Source: Candidatus Stackebrandtia excrementipullorum (lineage in GTDB: Bacteria > Actinomycetota > Actinomycetes > Mycobacteriales > Micromonosporaceae). Taken from it: 64,000 nt of DNA. The position numbers were made by a program, and so were the translations under genes. Below the pieces are notes generated by a model that worked only from the letters and a program-made list of their open reading frames with translations, was not told the DNA's origin and did no database searches. Of this stretch, positions 26,915 through 36,248 are shown in pieces. Positions within the stretch are counted from its first letter, which is position 1, and the number at the start of each line of letters is the position of its first letter. Location: the NCBI GenBank assembly GCA_019113825.1, contig DXGR01000041.1, forward strand, positions 20,566 to 84,565. The letters are read 5' to 3'.

Positions 26915-27665
26915 CAAGCCCCCTCGGGCAGCTGTGAGGCCACGAGGAGGAAAGCGGATTCCAGGTCGGGGGTCCCCGTGCGGCGTAGTAGGTCCGGTGG
27001 GGAGTCGTCGGCGATGAGTCGGCCGTCTCGGATGAAGAGAAGACGATCGCAGCGCGCGGCCTCGTCCATGACGTGACTGGAAATCAGCAGGGTGACGCCC
27101 CGATCGGCCAGATCGTGGAAGTGGGCCCAAAGATCCCGCCGCAGCACCGGGTCCTGGCCGACCGTGGGCTCGTCCAGCACGAGCAGTTCGGGGCGGGCGA
27201 CGAGTGCGCAGGCCAAACTCACCCGCGCGCGTTCACCGCCCGAGAGAGCACCCACGAACCGATGCGCCGCGTCGGCAAGTCCCACGTCGGCGATGGCGGC
27301 CTTGACTCGGGCCGCGTCGACGCCGTACATCGTGCCGAAGTAATCGACGTTCGCTTTCACCGTCATGTCCGAGTAGATCGACGGGCTTTGAGTCACGTAG
27401 CCGATCCGGTGCCGCAGTCGAGGGTGGCCCGCGGGAAGTTCCAGAACCCGGACGGCACCGGCGTGGATGCGTTGCACGCCGACCACGGTGCGCATGAACG
27501 TCGTTTTTCCGCTGCCCGAGGGACCGAGAAGCCCGGTGACCTCTCCGGCCGGGATGTGGCACGTCACATCGTTGAGAACAGGGGCTCCTCGACGGTGAAC
27601 GGTCAGGTCGGTGACGTCGACGGCTGGTGAACGGTCAGGTCGGTGACGTCGACGGCTGGCGGCAT
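26914..27665 (-). pseudogene. ABC exporter ATP-binding gene, start region frameshifted by a 32-bp duplication
   Basis: The ATPase body is intact: Walker A GPSGSGKTT, Q-loop YVTQSPSIY, signature LSGGERARVSLACAL, Walker B LLVLDEPT and the H-loop SSH. However, the natural ATG at 27665 leads into a perfect 32-bp tandem duplication (27594-27657) that is not a multiple of three; from that ATG translation stops at 27603 after 20 residues. Removing one copy restores a 239-residue gene in frame (720 bp). As it stands the ATPase frame has no good start; a GTG at 27567 would give 217 residues with Walker A still included. It may be inactive, reversibly switched, or an assembly artefact. Confidence 0.8.
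27594..27657. repeat. Perfect 32-bp tandem direct repeat
   Basis: Two adjacent identical 32-base copies (27594-27625 and 27626-27657), beginning GGTGAACGGTCAGG and ending GACGTCGACGGCT. They lie within codons 4-24 of the ABC ATPase gene. Because 32 is not divisible by three, each gain or loss of a copy changes the reading frame. Confidence 0.97.
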
Positions 27666-27826
27666 GAATGTCCGTTCTTGGCTCGTTGACCGGTTTCCAC
27701 AGTACTTGGATTCCGCGTCGCCCAAGCGTCGATTCCCGCTTCGCTTGGTGCTTGTGATGCGGCCGGTGCATCGATTGTTGCGAGTGACCGGTAACGTCTG
27801 GTGACGTTTCCCCTTGAGAGGTCCAT

Positions 27827-29359
27827 ATGACATTGAACAGCGGTTGGTGGGACCGTCCCGACACCCTCCACGATCGGCGTCAGAACGAAGCGATCGAAAG
27901 TCTGCAGAGCAGTGTCCTCGCTCAGTCGAGCAGAGCGCGGCGTCAAGCCGAGAGAAACCGTCAAGCGACCAATAGGGTCGCCGCGGAGGTCGCCAGAGTC
28001 GAGGAACGGCTCGAGAACCTGATCGAGTTGACCGATCTGCGATTCCGGCTCATGGACCACCACGAGACCAACCGGGTGCGTAACGAACTTGACAGACGGT
28101 TGTCGATGCTGTCACGCGGAGGGCATGTTCCGACCGAGCCTCTCGACGACATCCCCGGTTACTGGCTTCCGCCGGCGGCCAACCTTGTTCTGGAAACCTT
28201 CGCCGGTCGGACCGACGTCACGTCTTTCCTGGAGCTTGCGCGTGAGCGTGATCGGGTGCGCACCGACCTGTTCCTGTTGGCGGCCGGTATCGGATTTGAG
28301 GTCCAGACGCTGTCACAGCGGGTCGTCGTAGGGCTGCTCCATCAGCCCGTGTCCCCGGACCTCGTCGATGGGACGCTCGCCATGGACACTGCGATCAGTG
28401 TCACATGGCGGCAGTTGTGGACCGACACGGCGAAAGGTGCCTTCGGGGACCAGGCCCGTGAACTGCTGCAGAGGCGCTTGACCCCTGCCGTGAGCGATCT
28501 CGAGCTTGCCGACGAGCTGACGAAAGCGTTGTCGCGAGGAAAGACGAACGCGCTGACCGATCTCAGAAGACTGCGGGAACGCTGCGAAAAGGTCATGGCG
28601 ACGGTCAACGCCTCGCCCACCGGATCACCTGACACCGACGCCTGGCGCGACACACTTCGTGGTCTGGTCAACGAAGGCCACGGCGAAGAGATCGAACTGA
28701 GGCTGCGTACCCAACGCCTGCTTCGTCGCGTCAACGGTAACGACGTGACGAACGTGGGAATGTGGAGTGAAGCCGGCACCGTCAAGTCGTTGTTTGTGAA
28801 CGACATCCTTGACGACTCGATCGACGACGCTCAGGCGGTGATGGCCATGCGCTCGTGCGCGGACGCGATCATGCTGTCGGCGCAGCGCCTGTGGGATCGC
28901 ACGCACAGTGCCCCGCAGGCCCGTCAGATCGTCAGAATCGAGGGCCTCGACATCGCGGTGACCGCTGCGGGTGTCGAGGAAAGCGACATGAAGGAGATCA
29001 GGAGGCGGATCGCCCGGAAGCACACGGTGCCGCCTCACGAAGTCCGTAACCGGGGGCTTATGGTCGCCGGTTTCTGGGCGCTCGCGATGTTCTTCTTCGC
29101 CATCTGGCAGCCGGTCTTGGGTGGCCTGGCCACGGCCTGCATGCTGGCATTTTTGGTTCCCTTGTTCAAATCACTCCGGGAATCCCGCAACATTGAGGGG
29201 CTTCGCGCGGCCCAACTGGTGTCGGCTGAAAAAAGAATCGAACGGGCTCAAGCCCAATTCGTCAAGACGGGTCAGACACGCGCCGAAACGTCAAACGAGG
29301 CGGCGGCCGAACGCGACGCCCTGCAGCGACTGTTGGGGCCGTATTCACGGGCGCGGTGA
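27827..29359 (+). CDS. Hypothetical coiled-coil membrane protein
   Basis: A 510-residue protein that I do not recognise. Residues about 15-75 are strongly charged and heptad-like (QNEAIESLQSSVLAQSSRARRQAE), suggesting a coiled coil. The middle is a long helical region (WLPPAANLVLETFAG, RERDRVRTDLFLLAAGIG). Two hydrophobic helices lie at about 411-428 and 430-447, and the last 60 residues are again coiled-coil-like (AEKRIERAQAQFVKTG). ATG at 27827 has GAGAGG. It is divergent from the ABC genes and is followed by hisI. A membrane-anchored scaffold or structural role is plausible, but this is inference only. Confidence 0.85.
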   Translation: MTLNSGWWDRPDTLHDRRQNEAIESLQSSVLAQSSRARRQAERNRQATNRVAAEVARVEERLENLIELTDLRFRLMDHHETNRVRNELDRRLSMLSRGGHVPTEPLDDIPGYWLPPAANLVLETFAGRTDVTSFLELARERDRVRTDLFLLAAGIGFEVQTLSQRVVVGLLHQPVSPDLVDGTLAMDTAISVTWRQLWTDTAKGAFGDQARELLQRRLTPAVSDLELADELTKALSRGKTNALTDLRRLRERCEKVMATVNASPTGSPDTDAWRDTLRGLVNEGHGEEIELRLRTQRLLRRVNGNDVTNVGMWSEAGTVKSLFVNDILDDSIDDAQAVMAMRSCADAIMLSAQRLWDRTHSAPQARQIVRIEGLDIAVTAAGVEESDMKEIRRRIARKHTVPPHEVRNRGLMVAGFWALAMFFFAIWQPVLGGLATACMLAFLVPLFKSLRESRNIEGLRAAQLVSAEKRIERAQAQFVKTGQTRAETSNEAAAERDALQRLLGPYSRAR

Positions 29360-29419
29360 CGGATTGTCGGAGTCGCGCCGAGGCGGTGTGGCCGTTTCGG
29401 CGACGACTCGTCACAATCG

Positions 29420-29785
29420 ATGATTGTGGGAACATCGTCATCCTTGCCGCCGCGGATCGCCGGGCGGCTCAGCCGCGACGACCGGGGCCTCGTTGCCGCG
29501 GTGGTCCAACAACACGACTCCGGGGAGGTTCTGATGTTGGCCTGGATGAACGACGAGGCGCTTCATCGAACCCTCACGACCGGCCGGGCCACCTACTATT
29601 CGCGGAGCCGGGACACGCTGTGGGTGAAGGGGGAGACCTCCGGGAACGTGCAGCACGTCAAATCCGTCGCGCTCGACTGTGACGGAGACGCCCTGCTCGT
29701 CAAGGTGGATCAGATCGGTCCGGCGTGCCACACCGGCACCGACACCTGTTTCACCGACCGCGATCTGGCGATGGAGACCGAATGA
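29420..29785 (+). CDS. hisI: Phosphoribosyl-AMP cyclohydrolase
   Basis: Opens the purine ring of PRAMP in the third step of histidine synthesis. The 121-residue monofunctional enzyme shows [36 protein letters not shown] and the metal-binding cysteines in LDCDGD...[12 protein letters not shown] at 29420 has no clear ribosome-binding site. The stop overlaps the start of the TIGR02234 gene (ATGA). hisI followed by trp genes is a common actinobacterial order. Confidence 0.95.
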   Translation: MIVGTSSSLPPRIAGRLSRDDRGLVAAVVQQHDSGEVLMLAWMNDEALHRTLTTGRATYYSRSRDTLWVKGETSGNVQHVKSVALDCDGDALLVKVDQIGPACHTGTDTCFTDRDLAMETE

Positions 29786-30306
29786 CACCGCGCAGGGAGT
29801 TGACGGCGGCGGTCCTGTCGAGTGTGGCCGCCGCAGGTGTCGGGTTGTTTGCCGTCACCCGAACATGGGGCGCAGAAACCGTTGCCAGGCCGTACCCGCT
29901 TCCAGCCGAGACCGTGACCACCGTGGGGACTTCGGTGGCTCCGTGGGCACTCCCGGCCGGAATTGTGGCGTTGGCGGCGGGTCTGGCCCTGGTGGCCACC
30001 GGTGGGCGCGCCAGGGGCGTCGTGCTCTGCATCCTCGCCGCGTGCGGAGTCGTGGCGGCGGTGTCGGGTGGAGTCGGCGTGGTTGGTCTGGTCGGAGTGT
30101 GGCCGGTGGTTACGGTTCTGTCCGGTGCCGTGGTTGCCGTGGTTGCCGTGTGGTCGTGGTTTCGGCATCGCGACTGGCCCCGGATGTCGGCTCGGTACGA
30201 ACGCAATGAGACCGACACCGAAACGCTGGTCGTATCCGATGGCGAGCCGGTGGATGCGACTCGCCTCTGGGACGCGCTTGGTCGAGGCGACGACCCCACA
30301 CGGTGA
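29782..30306 (+). CDS. TIGR02234 family trp-region membrane protein
   Basis: A 174-residue membrane protein with four hydrophobic segments (about 8-25, 53-70, 75-95, 105-125) and a short charged C-terminal tail. It matches the TIGR02234 family, found beside tryptophan genes in actinobacteria and suspected to help tryptophan uptake or synthesis, with no proven function. It overlaps hisI by four bases. In related genomes trpE usually sits between hisI and this gene; here it does not. Confidence 0.85.
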   Translation: MTPRRELTAAVLSSVAAAGVGLFAVTRTWGAETVARPYPLPAETVTTVGTSVAPWALPAGIVALAAGLALVATGGRARGVVLCILAACGVVAAVSGGVGVVGLVGVWPVVTVLSGAVVAVVAVWSWFRHRDWPRMSARYERNETDTETLVVSDGEPVDATRLWDALGRGDDPTR

Positions 30307-30550
30307 ATGTCCACGCAGCGGCGCTCGATGCCGAGGGACCCTTCACGTCGGCGGGCCGTCTGAGGCGGTTCGAGACGCCGTTACGGCTTAAGACCACGTG
30401 CTATTGCGGTAATGCGCGGGTCGCCACGGACCGCGCCGGATGAACCCGCTAGGCTGCCGACACGGTACTTGGCCGGTCTGGAGCCCACCTGGTTGGCAGG
30501 TCGCGGTTTTGCTTGGGTACCACGAAAACGCCGGGAGAGGAGTGCGCGCG

Positions 30551-31360
30551 GTGAGTGTGCTCGACGAGATAGTCGCCGGAGTCGCCGCCGACGTGGCGAA
30601 ACGACAGCAGCAGATTCCCATGGAACAGATCCGCGATCTCGCGGAGAAGACCCCGCCGCCGTTGGACGCCTTGGCGGCGTTGCGGCAGCCGGGAGTGGGA
30701 GTCATCGCGGAGGTCAAACGATCGTCACCGTCGAAAGGTTCGTTGGCCGAGATCCCGGATCCGGCCGAGCTGGCATGTGAATATGCGGCAGGAGGCGCTC
30801 GAGCCATCAGCGTCCTGACCGAGGAGAACTACTTCAAGGGAAGTCTCGAGGACCTTGACGCAGTACGCGCGTCGGTTCGTATCCCGGTATTGCGCAAGGA
30901 CTTCATCGTTTCCAGCTACCAGGTACACGAGGCCCGTGCCCATGGCGCCGACCTGGTGCTGCTCATCGTTGCCGCCCTGGAGCAGAATGCACTGGTGTCG
31001 CTTCACGAACGCATCGAGTCGTTGGGAATGACCGCTTTGGTCGAGGTCCACGACGAGGAGGAGGCCGACCGTGCGTTGGCCGCCGGTGCCCGCGTGATCG
31101 GAGTGAACGCACGGGATCTACGTACGCTCAAGGTGGACCGTTCGGTCTTCGAGCGTGTTGCTCCGGGACTGCCTGCCGACGTCGTGAAGATCGCCGAGTC
31201 CGGCGTGCGTGAGACCCGTGACCTGTTGCGTTACGCATCGGTGGGAGCCGACGCGGTGTTGATCGGCGAGGGACTGGTTACCGATAAAAGCCCACGGGAG
31301 GCGGTGGCTGCGATGGTGACGGCCGGAAGCCACCCGTCTACACCAAGGCCGGTGCGATGA
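30551..31360 (+). CDS. trpC: Indole-3-glycerol phosphate synthase
   Basis: Closes the indole ring from carboxyphenylaminodeoxyribulose phosphate. The 269-residue TIM barrel shows [12 protein letters not shown] (catalytic Lys), [30 protein letters not shown] and IAESGV. GTG at 30551 is chosen because GAGAGGAG lies about nine bases upstream; GTG at 30542 would leave no space. The frame is open for another 37 codons upstream. Its stop overlaps trpB (ATGA). The enzyme is the IGPS alone, without a fused PRAI domain; the isomerase step is presumably done by PriA, as in other actinobacteria. Confidence 0.95.
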   Translation: MSVLDEIVAGVAADVAKRQQQIPMEQIRDLAEKTPPPLDALAALRQPGVGVIAEVKRSSPSKGSLAEIPDPAELACEYAAGGARAISVLTEENYFKGSLEDLDAVRASVRIPVLRKDFIVSSYQVHEARAHGADLVLLIVAALEQNALVSLHERIESLGMTALVEVHDEEEADRALAAGARVIGVNARDLRTLKVDRSVFERVAPGLPADVVKIAESGVRETRDLLRYASVGADAVLIGEGLVTDKSPREAVAAMVTAGSHPSTPRPVR

Positions 31361-32568
31361 CGACCGATCCAGACCGGTTGGGGCACTGGGGCGCCTACGG
31401 TGGGCGCTTCGTTCCCGAAGCCCTGATGGCGGCACTGGACGAATTGGATGCCGGTTACCGCAAGGCGTTCGCCGACGAATCCTTTCGCGCCGAACTCGAC
31501 CGCATGTTGGTCGAATACGCCGGTGTGCCGTCGCCGCTGTACGAGGCCGAGCGTCTCTCCGATCAGCTTGGTGTAAGGGTTCTTCTGAAACGGGAGGACC
31601 TGAACCACACCGGCGCTCACAAGATACGCAACGTGTTGGGGCAGGCGTTGCTGGCGAAACGTTTGGGTAAGCCGCGCATCATCGCCGAGACCGGTGCTGG
31701 TCAGCACGGTGTGGCCAGTGCGACGGCTGCGGCGTATCTGGGGCTTGAATGCACCGTGTACATGGGTGCCGAAGACGTTCGGCGGCAGGCTCTCAACGTT
31801 GCTCGTATGAAGATCCTGGGCGCCGAGGTGGTGCCCGTCGCCGCGGGTTCGCAGACGTTGAAGGACTCGATCAACGAGGCACTGCGCGACTGGGTGTCAA
31901 CAGTGGACACAACGCATTATCTTATCGGCACAGTGGCCGGACCACACCCGTACCCGGTTCTTGTCCGTGAGCTGGTGGCCGGGATCGGTCGCGAGGCTCG
32001 ACAACAATGCCTCGACCGGTACGGGCGACTGCCCGACGCGGTAAGCGCGTGCGTCGGTGGCGGGTCCAACGCCATCGGGGCCTTCCACGCATTCGTCGAC
32101 GACGCCGAAGTCGCCCTTCACGGATTCGAAGCCGGTGGCGACGGAATCGAGACGGGGCGTCACGGTGCGACGTTGGCGGCCGGAAGCGTCGGCGTTCTTC
32201 ACGGCGCCCGTACCTACATCATGCAGGACGAGGACGGCCAGATCGTCGAATCGCACTCGATTTCGGCGGGCTTGGACTATCCGTCGGTGGGGCCCGAGCA
32301 CGCTTGGCTGAAAGACATCGGCCGTGTCAGGTACGAAGCCGTGACCGACACCGAAGCCATGGACGCGTTCCAGCGCCTCTGCCGCAGCGAGGGCATCATT
32401 CCCGCGCTGGAAAGCTCTCACGCCGTGGCCGGCGCGATTAAATTGGCACCTGAACTTCGTGCCGAGCACGGCGAAGACGCCACCGTGTTGGTGTGTCTGT
32501 CGGGCCGCGGCGACAAGGACATGGAAACGGCCGCCCGGTACTTCGGGCTGACCGACGATCAAGCGTGA
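31357..32568 (+). CDS. trpB: Tryptophan synthase beta chain
   Basis: A 403-residue PLP enzyme that joins indole and serine. The protein begins [17 protein letters not shown] as in TrpB1 enzymes, has the PLP lysine in [21 protein letters not shown], the phosphate-binding GGGSNAIG loop and the SGRGDKD C-terminal motif. This is the TrpA-dependent TrpB1 type, consistent with trpA following ten bases downstream. It overlaps trpC by four bases. Confidence 0.97.
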   Translation: MTTDPDRLGHWGAYGGRFVPEALMAALDELDAGYRKAFADESFRAELDRMLVEYAGVPSPLYEAERLSDQLGVRVLLKREDLNHTGAHKIRNVLGQALLAKRLGKPRIIAETGAGQHGVASATAAAYLGLECTVYMGAEDVRRQALNVARMKILGAEVVPVAAGSQTLKDSINEALRDWVSTVDTTHYLIGTVAGPHPYPVLVRELVAGIGREARQQCLDRYGRLPDAVSACVGGGSNAIGAFHAFVDDAEVALHGFEAGGDGIETGRHGATLAAGSVGVLHGARTYIMQDEDGQIVESHSISAGLDYPSVGPEHAWLKDIGRVRYEAVTDTEAMDAFQRLCRSEGIIPALESSHAVAGAIKLAPELRAEHGEDATVLVCLSGRGDKDMETAARYFGLTDDQA

Positions 32569-32578
32569 AGGTGACTCG

Positions 32579-33370
32579 ATGAGCGTCTCCGGTGCCCTGG
32601 AGAAGACCCGCGCGGACGGCAGGTCCGCTCTGGTCGGCTATTACCCCGCCGGTTTTCCAACGGTGGAGGGGTCGATCACCGCGGTCAACACGATGATCGA
32701 CGCCGGCTGCGACATCATCGAAATAGGTCTGCCCTATTCCGACCCGGTTATGGACGGCGCGGCGATTCAACGGGCCGCCGCGACCGCGTTGGCCGCGGGT
32801 ACACGTACGCGGGACGTTCTACGCGTCGTGGAGGCGGTGTCCGGTCGGGGCGTACCCATCCTGATCATGACGTACTGGAACCCGGTCGAAAAGTACGGTG
32901 TGGACTCGTTCGCGCGTGACCTGGCCGCCGCCGGGTGCGCCGGACTCATCACGCCGGATCTGATCCCCGAGGAGGCCGACGACTGGCTGAGCGCCTCCGA
33001 CGACCACGGCCTCGACCGGATATTCCTGGTGGCGCCCAGCTCGACCGCGGAACGTATCTCGCGAACGGTCGACGTGACACGCGGGTTCGTCTACGCGCAG
33101 TCGATCATGGGGGTCACCGGCGTCCGCGACACGACATCGGGCGCGGCTCCGGACCTGGTGACGCGGACCCGTCGCGCCACGGACCTCCCGATCGGTGTGG
33201 GGCTGGGCGTGCGTAGCCGAGAACAGGCGGCGGAAGTCGCCGAGTATGCCGATGCCGTCATCGTCGGCTCGGCGTTGATTTCATGCCTGCTGGAAAACCC
33301 CGACGAATCCTCGGGGTTGAACGCGCTGCGGGGTTTGACCGCCGAACTGGCGGCGGGAGTGGGCCGCTGA
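32579..33370 (+). CDS. trpA: Tryptophan synthase alpha chain
   Basis: Cleaves indole-3-glycerol phosphate and channels indole to TrpB. The 263-residue TIM barrel has YYPAGFP at its start, the catalytic Glu in IIEIGLPYSDPVMDG with the second catalytic Asp nearby, and the phosphate-binding GVGLGVRS and GSALI loops. ATG at 32579 has GAAGGTG upstream. Last gene of the trpC-trpB-trpA block. Confidence 0.96.
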   Translation: MSVSGALEKTRADGRSALVGYYPAGFPTVEGSITAVNTMIDAGCDIIEIGLPYSDPVMDGAAIQRAAATALAAGTRTRDVLRVVEAVSGRGVPILIMTYWNPVEKYGVDSFARDLAAAGCAGLITPDLIPEEADDWLSASDDHGLDRIFLVAPSSTAERISRTVDVTRGFVYAQSIMGVTGVRDTTSGAAPDLVTRTRRATDLPIGVGLGVRSREQAAEVAEYADAVIVGSALISCLLENPDESSGLNALRGLTAELAAGVGR

Positions 33371-33437
33371 TCCCGGACGCCTGCGCAAAGCCGACCACGG
33401 ATTCCGTGATTTCGGTTGAGGCGGTAGCGTATTCGAT

Positions 33438-34433
33438 GTGGATCTCGCCTACATACCCAGTCCGTCCCAGGACACCTGGTATCTCTTCGACCTGATACCG
33501 CTACGCGGATATGCGTTCAGCATCATTGCGGGCATCGTCGTCGCCTGTTGGATCACCGAAGCGCGATTGCGGCGGCGTGGTGCCCCGGCGGGGACGGTCA
33601 TCGACCTGGCGGTATGGGCCGTACCCTTCGGTATTCTCGGCGGCAGGATCTACCACCTCATCACTTCACCGGAACGGTATTTCGGTGAGGGGGGTGAACC
33701 CATTCGGGCGCTCTACATCTGGGAAGGCGGCCTGGGCATACCCGGTGCGGTGGCCCTGGGGGGTCTGGGGGTGTGGATCGCGTGCCGCAAATCCCCGGTG
33801 TCGTTTGCCATGGTCGCCGGGGCCATTGCGCCGGCGCTTCCCGTCGCGCAGGCGATCGGTCGGCTCGGCAACTGGTTCAACCAGGAACTGTACGGATTGC
33901 CGACCAACCTCCCATGGGGCGTGGAGATCGACTGGGCGCACCAGGAAGGCATCATTCCACCCGAGTACTACGGGGCCGCCGCATACCACCCCACCTTCCT
34001 GTACGAAATGGTGTGGAACCTCGGCATCGCGCTGGTGGTGTGGCAGTTGGACCGGTACTTCCGGTTCGGTCGTGGCCGCGCCTTCGCCGTGTACGTGTTG
34101 TTGTACGGGGTCGGACGGTTCTGGATCGAGGGCCTACGGATCGACCCGGCAAACGCGTTCATGGGGTTCCGCGTCAACGAATGGATGGCTCTGGCCATGG
34201 TTGTCGCAGCGGTGATCTACCTACTGCGTGTCTCCGGTTCCCAAGAGGTCCTGGTACCCGATGGGGACGGTGGTCTCCGACAGGTTGCGTGGGACTCCGA
34301 TGCGGCGCAGCGAGCAGAGGAACTCGAGGACGACGACACCGACGAAAAATCCGAAGCCACCGAGTCGACCGCCGAAGACTCCAAGGCTTCGGGGGCTGCG
34401 GCCGACCGTGACGGCGAACCGGACGCGAAGTAG
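33438..34433 (+). CDS. lgt: Prolipoprotein diacylglyceryl transferase
   Basis: Attaches diacylglycerol from phosphatidylglycerol to the lipobox cysteine of prolipoproteins in the membrane. The 331-residue protein has seven predicted membrane helices, the Lgt signature GRLGNWFNQELYG around residue 139, WEGGLGIPGA and YHPTFLYE. From about residue 285 a hydrophilic acidic tail (EELEDDDTDEKSEATEST) extends the protein beyond the catalytic core, as often seen in actinobacterial Lgt. GTG at 33438 fits the family start. trpA-lgt is a conserved order in the phylum. Confidence 0.95.
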   Translation: MDLAYIPSPSQDTWYLFDLIPLRGYAFSIIAGIVVACWITEARLRRRGAPAGTVIDLAVWAVPFGILGGRIYHLITSPERYFGEGGEPIRALYIWEGGLGIPGAVALGGLGVWIACRKSPVSFAMVAGAIAPALPVAQAIGRLGNWFNQELYGLPTNLPWGVEIDWAHQEGIIPPEYYGAAAYHPTFLYEMVWNLGIALVVWQLDRYFRFGRGRAFAVYVLLYGVGRFWIEGLRIDPANAFMGFRVNEWMALAMVVAAVIYLLRVSGSQEVLVPDGDGGLRQVAWDSDAAQRAEELEDDDTDEKSEATESTAEDSKASGAAADRDGEPDAK

Positions 34434-34436
34434 CCG

Positions 34437-35603
34437 ATGACGGCTCAACGACGGGCGGTCATCGTCGGCGCAGGCATCGGCGGCCTCGCATCGGCGATTG
34501 CTCTTGAACAGGCCGGATGGCGTGTTGCGCTTCTGGAGCGTGGTGAACGGCTGAGCGGTGACGGCTCGGCCCTGTTGGTCCAACCCAACGCAATCCGTGC
34601 GCTGCGAGCCTTGGGACTGGGGGTGGCGATCGACGCGATCTCCACGCCGTTCGACGCCGGTCGGCTGCGTCGTCACGACGGCCGTCCGCTGGTGAGGGTT
34701 TCGACCGGCGAAATGTCGGACCGCCTCGGTGCTCAAGCTGTGGCGATGCATCGGAACGACCTGTTCGAGGCGCTGGTTTCGGCGTTGGGGGACCGTGTGG
34801 AGGTGCACACCGGGGTCACGGCCACCCACGTCGACCTGGTGCAGCCGGCCGCAGGTGACAACACGCGGCGGTGGCCGGCCGACCTCGTGGTGGGGGCGGA
34901 CGGCATCAACAGCGCCGTCCGCACCGGGATCGACGCCCAGGCCACGGTCCGTGGGTCCGGCACCGTCGCGTTTCGGGCCGTCGTGCCACCGCACCGTATG
35001 CCGTCGTTTCCCGACGGCGGTGAAACACACGGTGGTGACGGACGACGTTTCCTGTACGCGAGCCTCGGCGAGCGTGGCGCATACTGGGCCGCGATCGTGC
35101 GGGGCGGTCTCCGGCCCGAGCCGCCCTCGGTGCGGCACCGGCTTGTCGCCGAGTGGTTCGACGGTTGGCACGAACCCATCCCACAGTTGATCGCCGCGAC
35201 GCGTCCCGAGGAGATCCAGCAGGAGCAGATCAGCTTTCTGCAGCCGCTGCCGCGCCGATACACGCACGTCGCCGAATCAGGAGGCGCTGTCCTGGTGGGA
35301 GACGCGGCTCACGCAATGGCTCCGGACCTGGGGCAGGGCGCCGGCTTGGCCCTTGAGGACGGCGTGACCCTCGGGGTATGTCTGACCCGGGATTCGATTA
35401 CGGACGGCTTGAGAGAGTACGAGCGGTTGCGTCGTGCCAGAACGTTGAAACTGGCTCGGGCATCGCGTCGTATGAGCGCCCTGTTGAACACCCGGGGCCG
35501 GTTCAGCACCGGTATGCGGGACGGACTGCTACGGGCGGTGCCGGACAGCTGGTTTGGGCGAGGTAGCGTCGCGGCCGCGGATTGGCAGCCTCCCACGCCG
35601 TAA
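34437..35603 (+). CDS. FAD-dependent monooxygenase (PHBH-like)
   Basis: A 388-residue class A flavoprotein monooxygenase. The FAD-binding Rossmann motif VGAGIGGLASAIALEQAG is at residues 10-27, the DG motif is VVGADGINSAVR, and the second FAD motif is VLVGDAAHAMAPDLGQGAG. The protein probably hydroxylates an aromatic or polyketide-type substrate with NAD(P)H; the substrate cannot be read from sequence. ATG at 34437 is 4 bases after the lgt stop. It may be a later insertion into the conserved trp-lgt run, since it is not part of that pathway. Confidence 0.88.
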   Translation: MTAQRRAVIVGAGIGGLASAIALEQAGWRVALLERGERLSGDGSALLVQPNAIRALRALGLGVAIDAISTPFDAGRLRRHDGRPLVRVSTGEMSDRLGAQAVAMHRNDLFEALVSALGDRVEVHTGVTATHVDLVQPAAGDNTRRWPADLVVGADGINSAVRTGIDAQATVRGSGTVAFRAVVPPHRMPSFPDGGETHGGDGRRFLYASLGERGAYWAAIVRGGLRPEPPSVRHRLVAEWFDGWHEPIPQLIAATRPEEIQQEQISFLQPLPRRYTHVAESGGAVLVGDAAHAMAPDLGQGAGLALEDGVTLGVCLTRDSITDGLREYERLRRARTLKLARASRRMSALLNTRGRFSTGMRDGLLRAVPDSWFGRGSVAAADWQPPTP

Positions 35604-35653
35604 GGCCGTTCGTCGTGGTATGACCGCCACGGCGAACGACTCGCTAGGCCTTA
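35601..35653. terminator. Bidirectional terminator overlapping two stop codons
   Basis: Outer stem TAAGGCC (35601-35607) / GGCCTTA (35647-35653), whose ends are the stop codons of the two convergent genes, encloses an inner stem GTTCGTCGTGG (35608-35618) / CCACGGCGAAC (35627-35637) with one mismatch. It sits between the monooxygenase and the UspA gene. Confidence 0.75.
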
Positions 35654-36124
35654 CACCAACGACTGGTCGTTGGCGGAGGGCTCGGGTGGTACCGGTATGA
35701 CGACGACGGGGCAGCGCGCTTGACGAATGCATTCCTCGGTCACCGACCCGAGAAGGGCATGGCGAAGACGCCCGTGCCCGTGACTGCCCAACACCAGCAG
35801 GTACGCCTGTCCGGCGGCGTCGGCGAGGACCGTGGCAGGCATGCCGAGTATGACGCTTCCGGTGACCACACGGGTGCTCCCGGTCGCGGTCACGACGTCC
35901 TCGATCTCGTTCATCAGGACCGTCTCGGCTCGTCTGCGTTCTTCCTCGGGGTCACTCATGGCGATCGTGGCGCCGACCATGGCGGCGTCGTTGACCTCGC
36001 GTTGCCAGGCCATGACCGCTTCAACGGACGCATCGGCCGGCTCAGCGTGTTCCAGTGCCCACCGTAGGGCCCGACGTCCGCCGTCGGACCCGTCGACGCC
36101 TACGACGATGTGTTGACCGGCCAT
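35651..36124 (-). CDS. Universal stress protein, UspA family, ATP-binding type
   Basis: A 157-residue single-domain Usp. It begins IVVGVDGSDGGRRALRWAL and retains the ATP-binding motif GxxGxxxxxxxxxG[ST] as GSHGHGRLRHALLGSVTEE with CPVVVIP following, so it should bind ATP like the mycobacterial Usp proteins. These often respond to hypoxia or dormancy signals. It lies downstream of the SARP regulator on the same strand, though 124 bases separate them. Confidence 0.92.
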   Translation of the reverse strand: MAGQHIVVGVDGSDGGRRALRWALEHAEPADASVEAVMAWQREVNDAAMVGATIAMSDPEEERRRAETVLMNEIEDVVTATGSTRVVTGSVILGMPATVLADAAGQAYLLVLGSHGHGRLRHALLGSVTEECIRQARCPVVVIPVPPEPSANDQSLV

Positions 36125-36248
36125 GACCTATCACCTCTGGTGTGTCATCGTTGTGTGCCGTCCCCGTACCCGGAACCATAGCGCTTGAAACCGATGAGGT
36201 CGGTGAGCTGCATATTCGTGTTGCCGTGTTTGAACGGTGCATGTGAGG

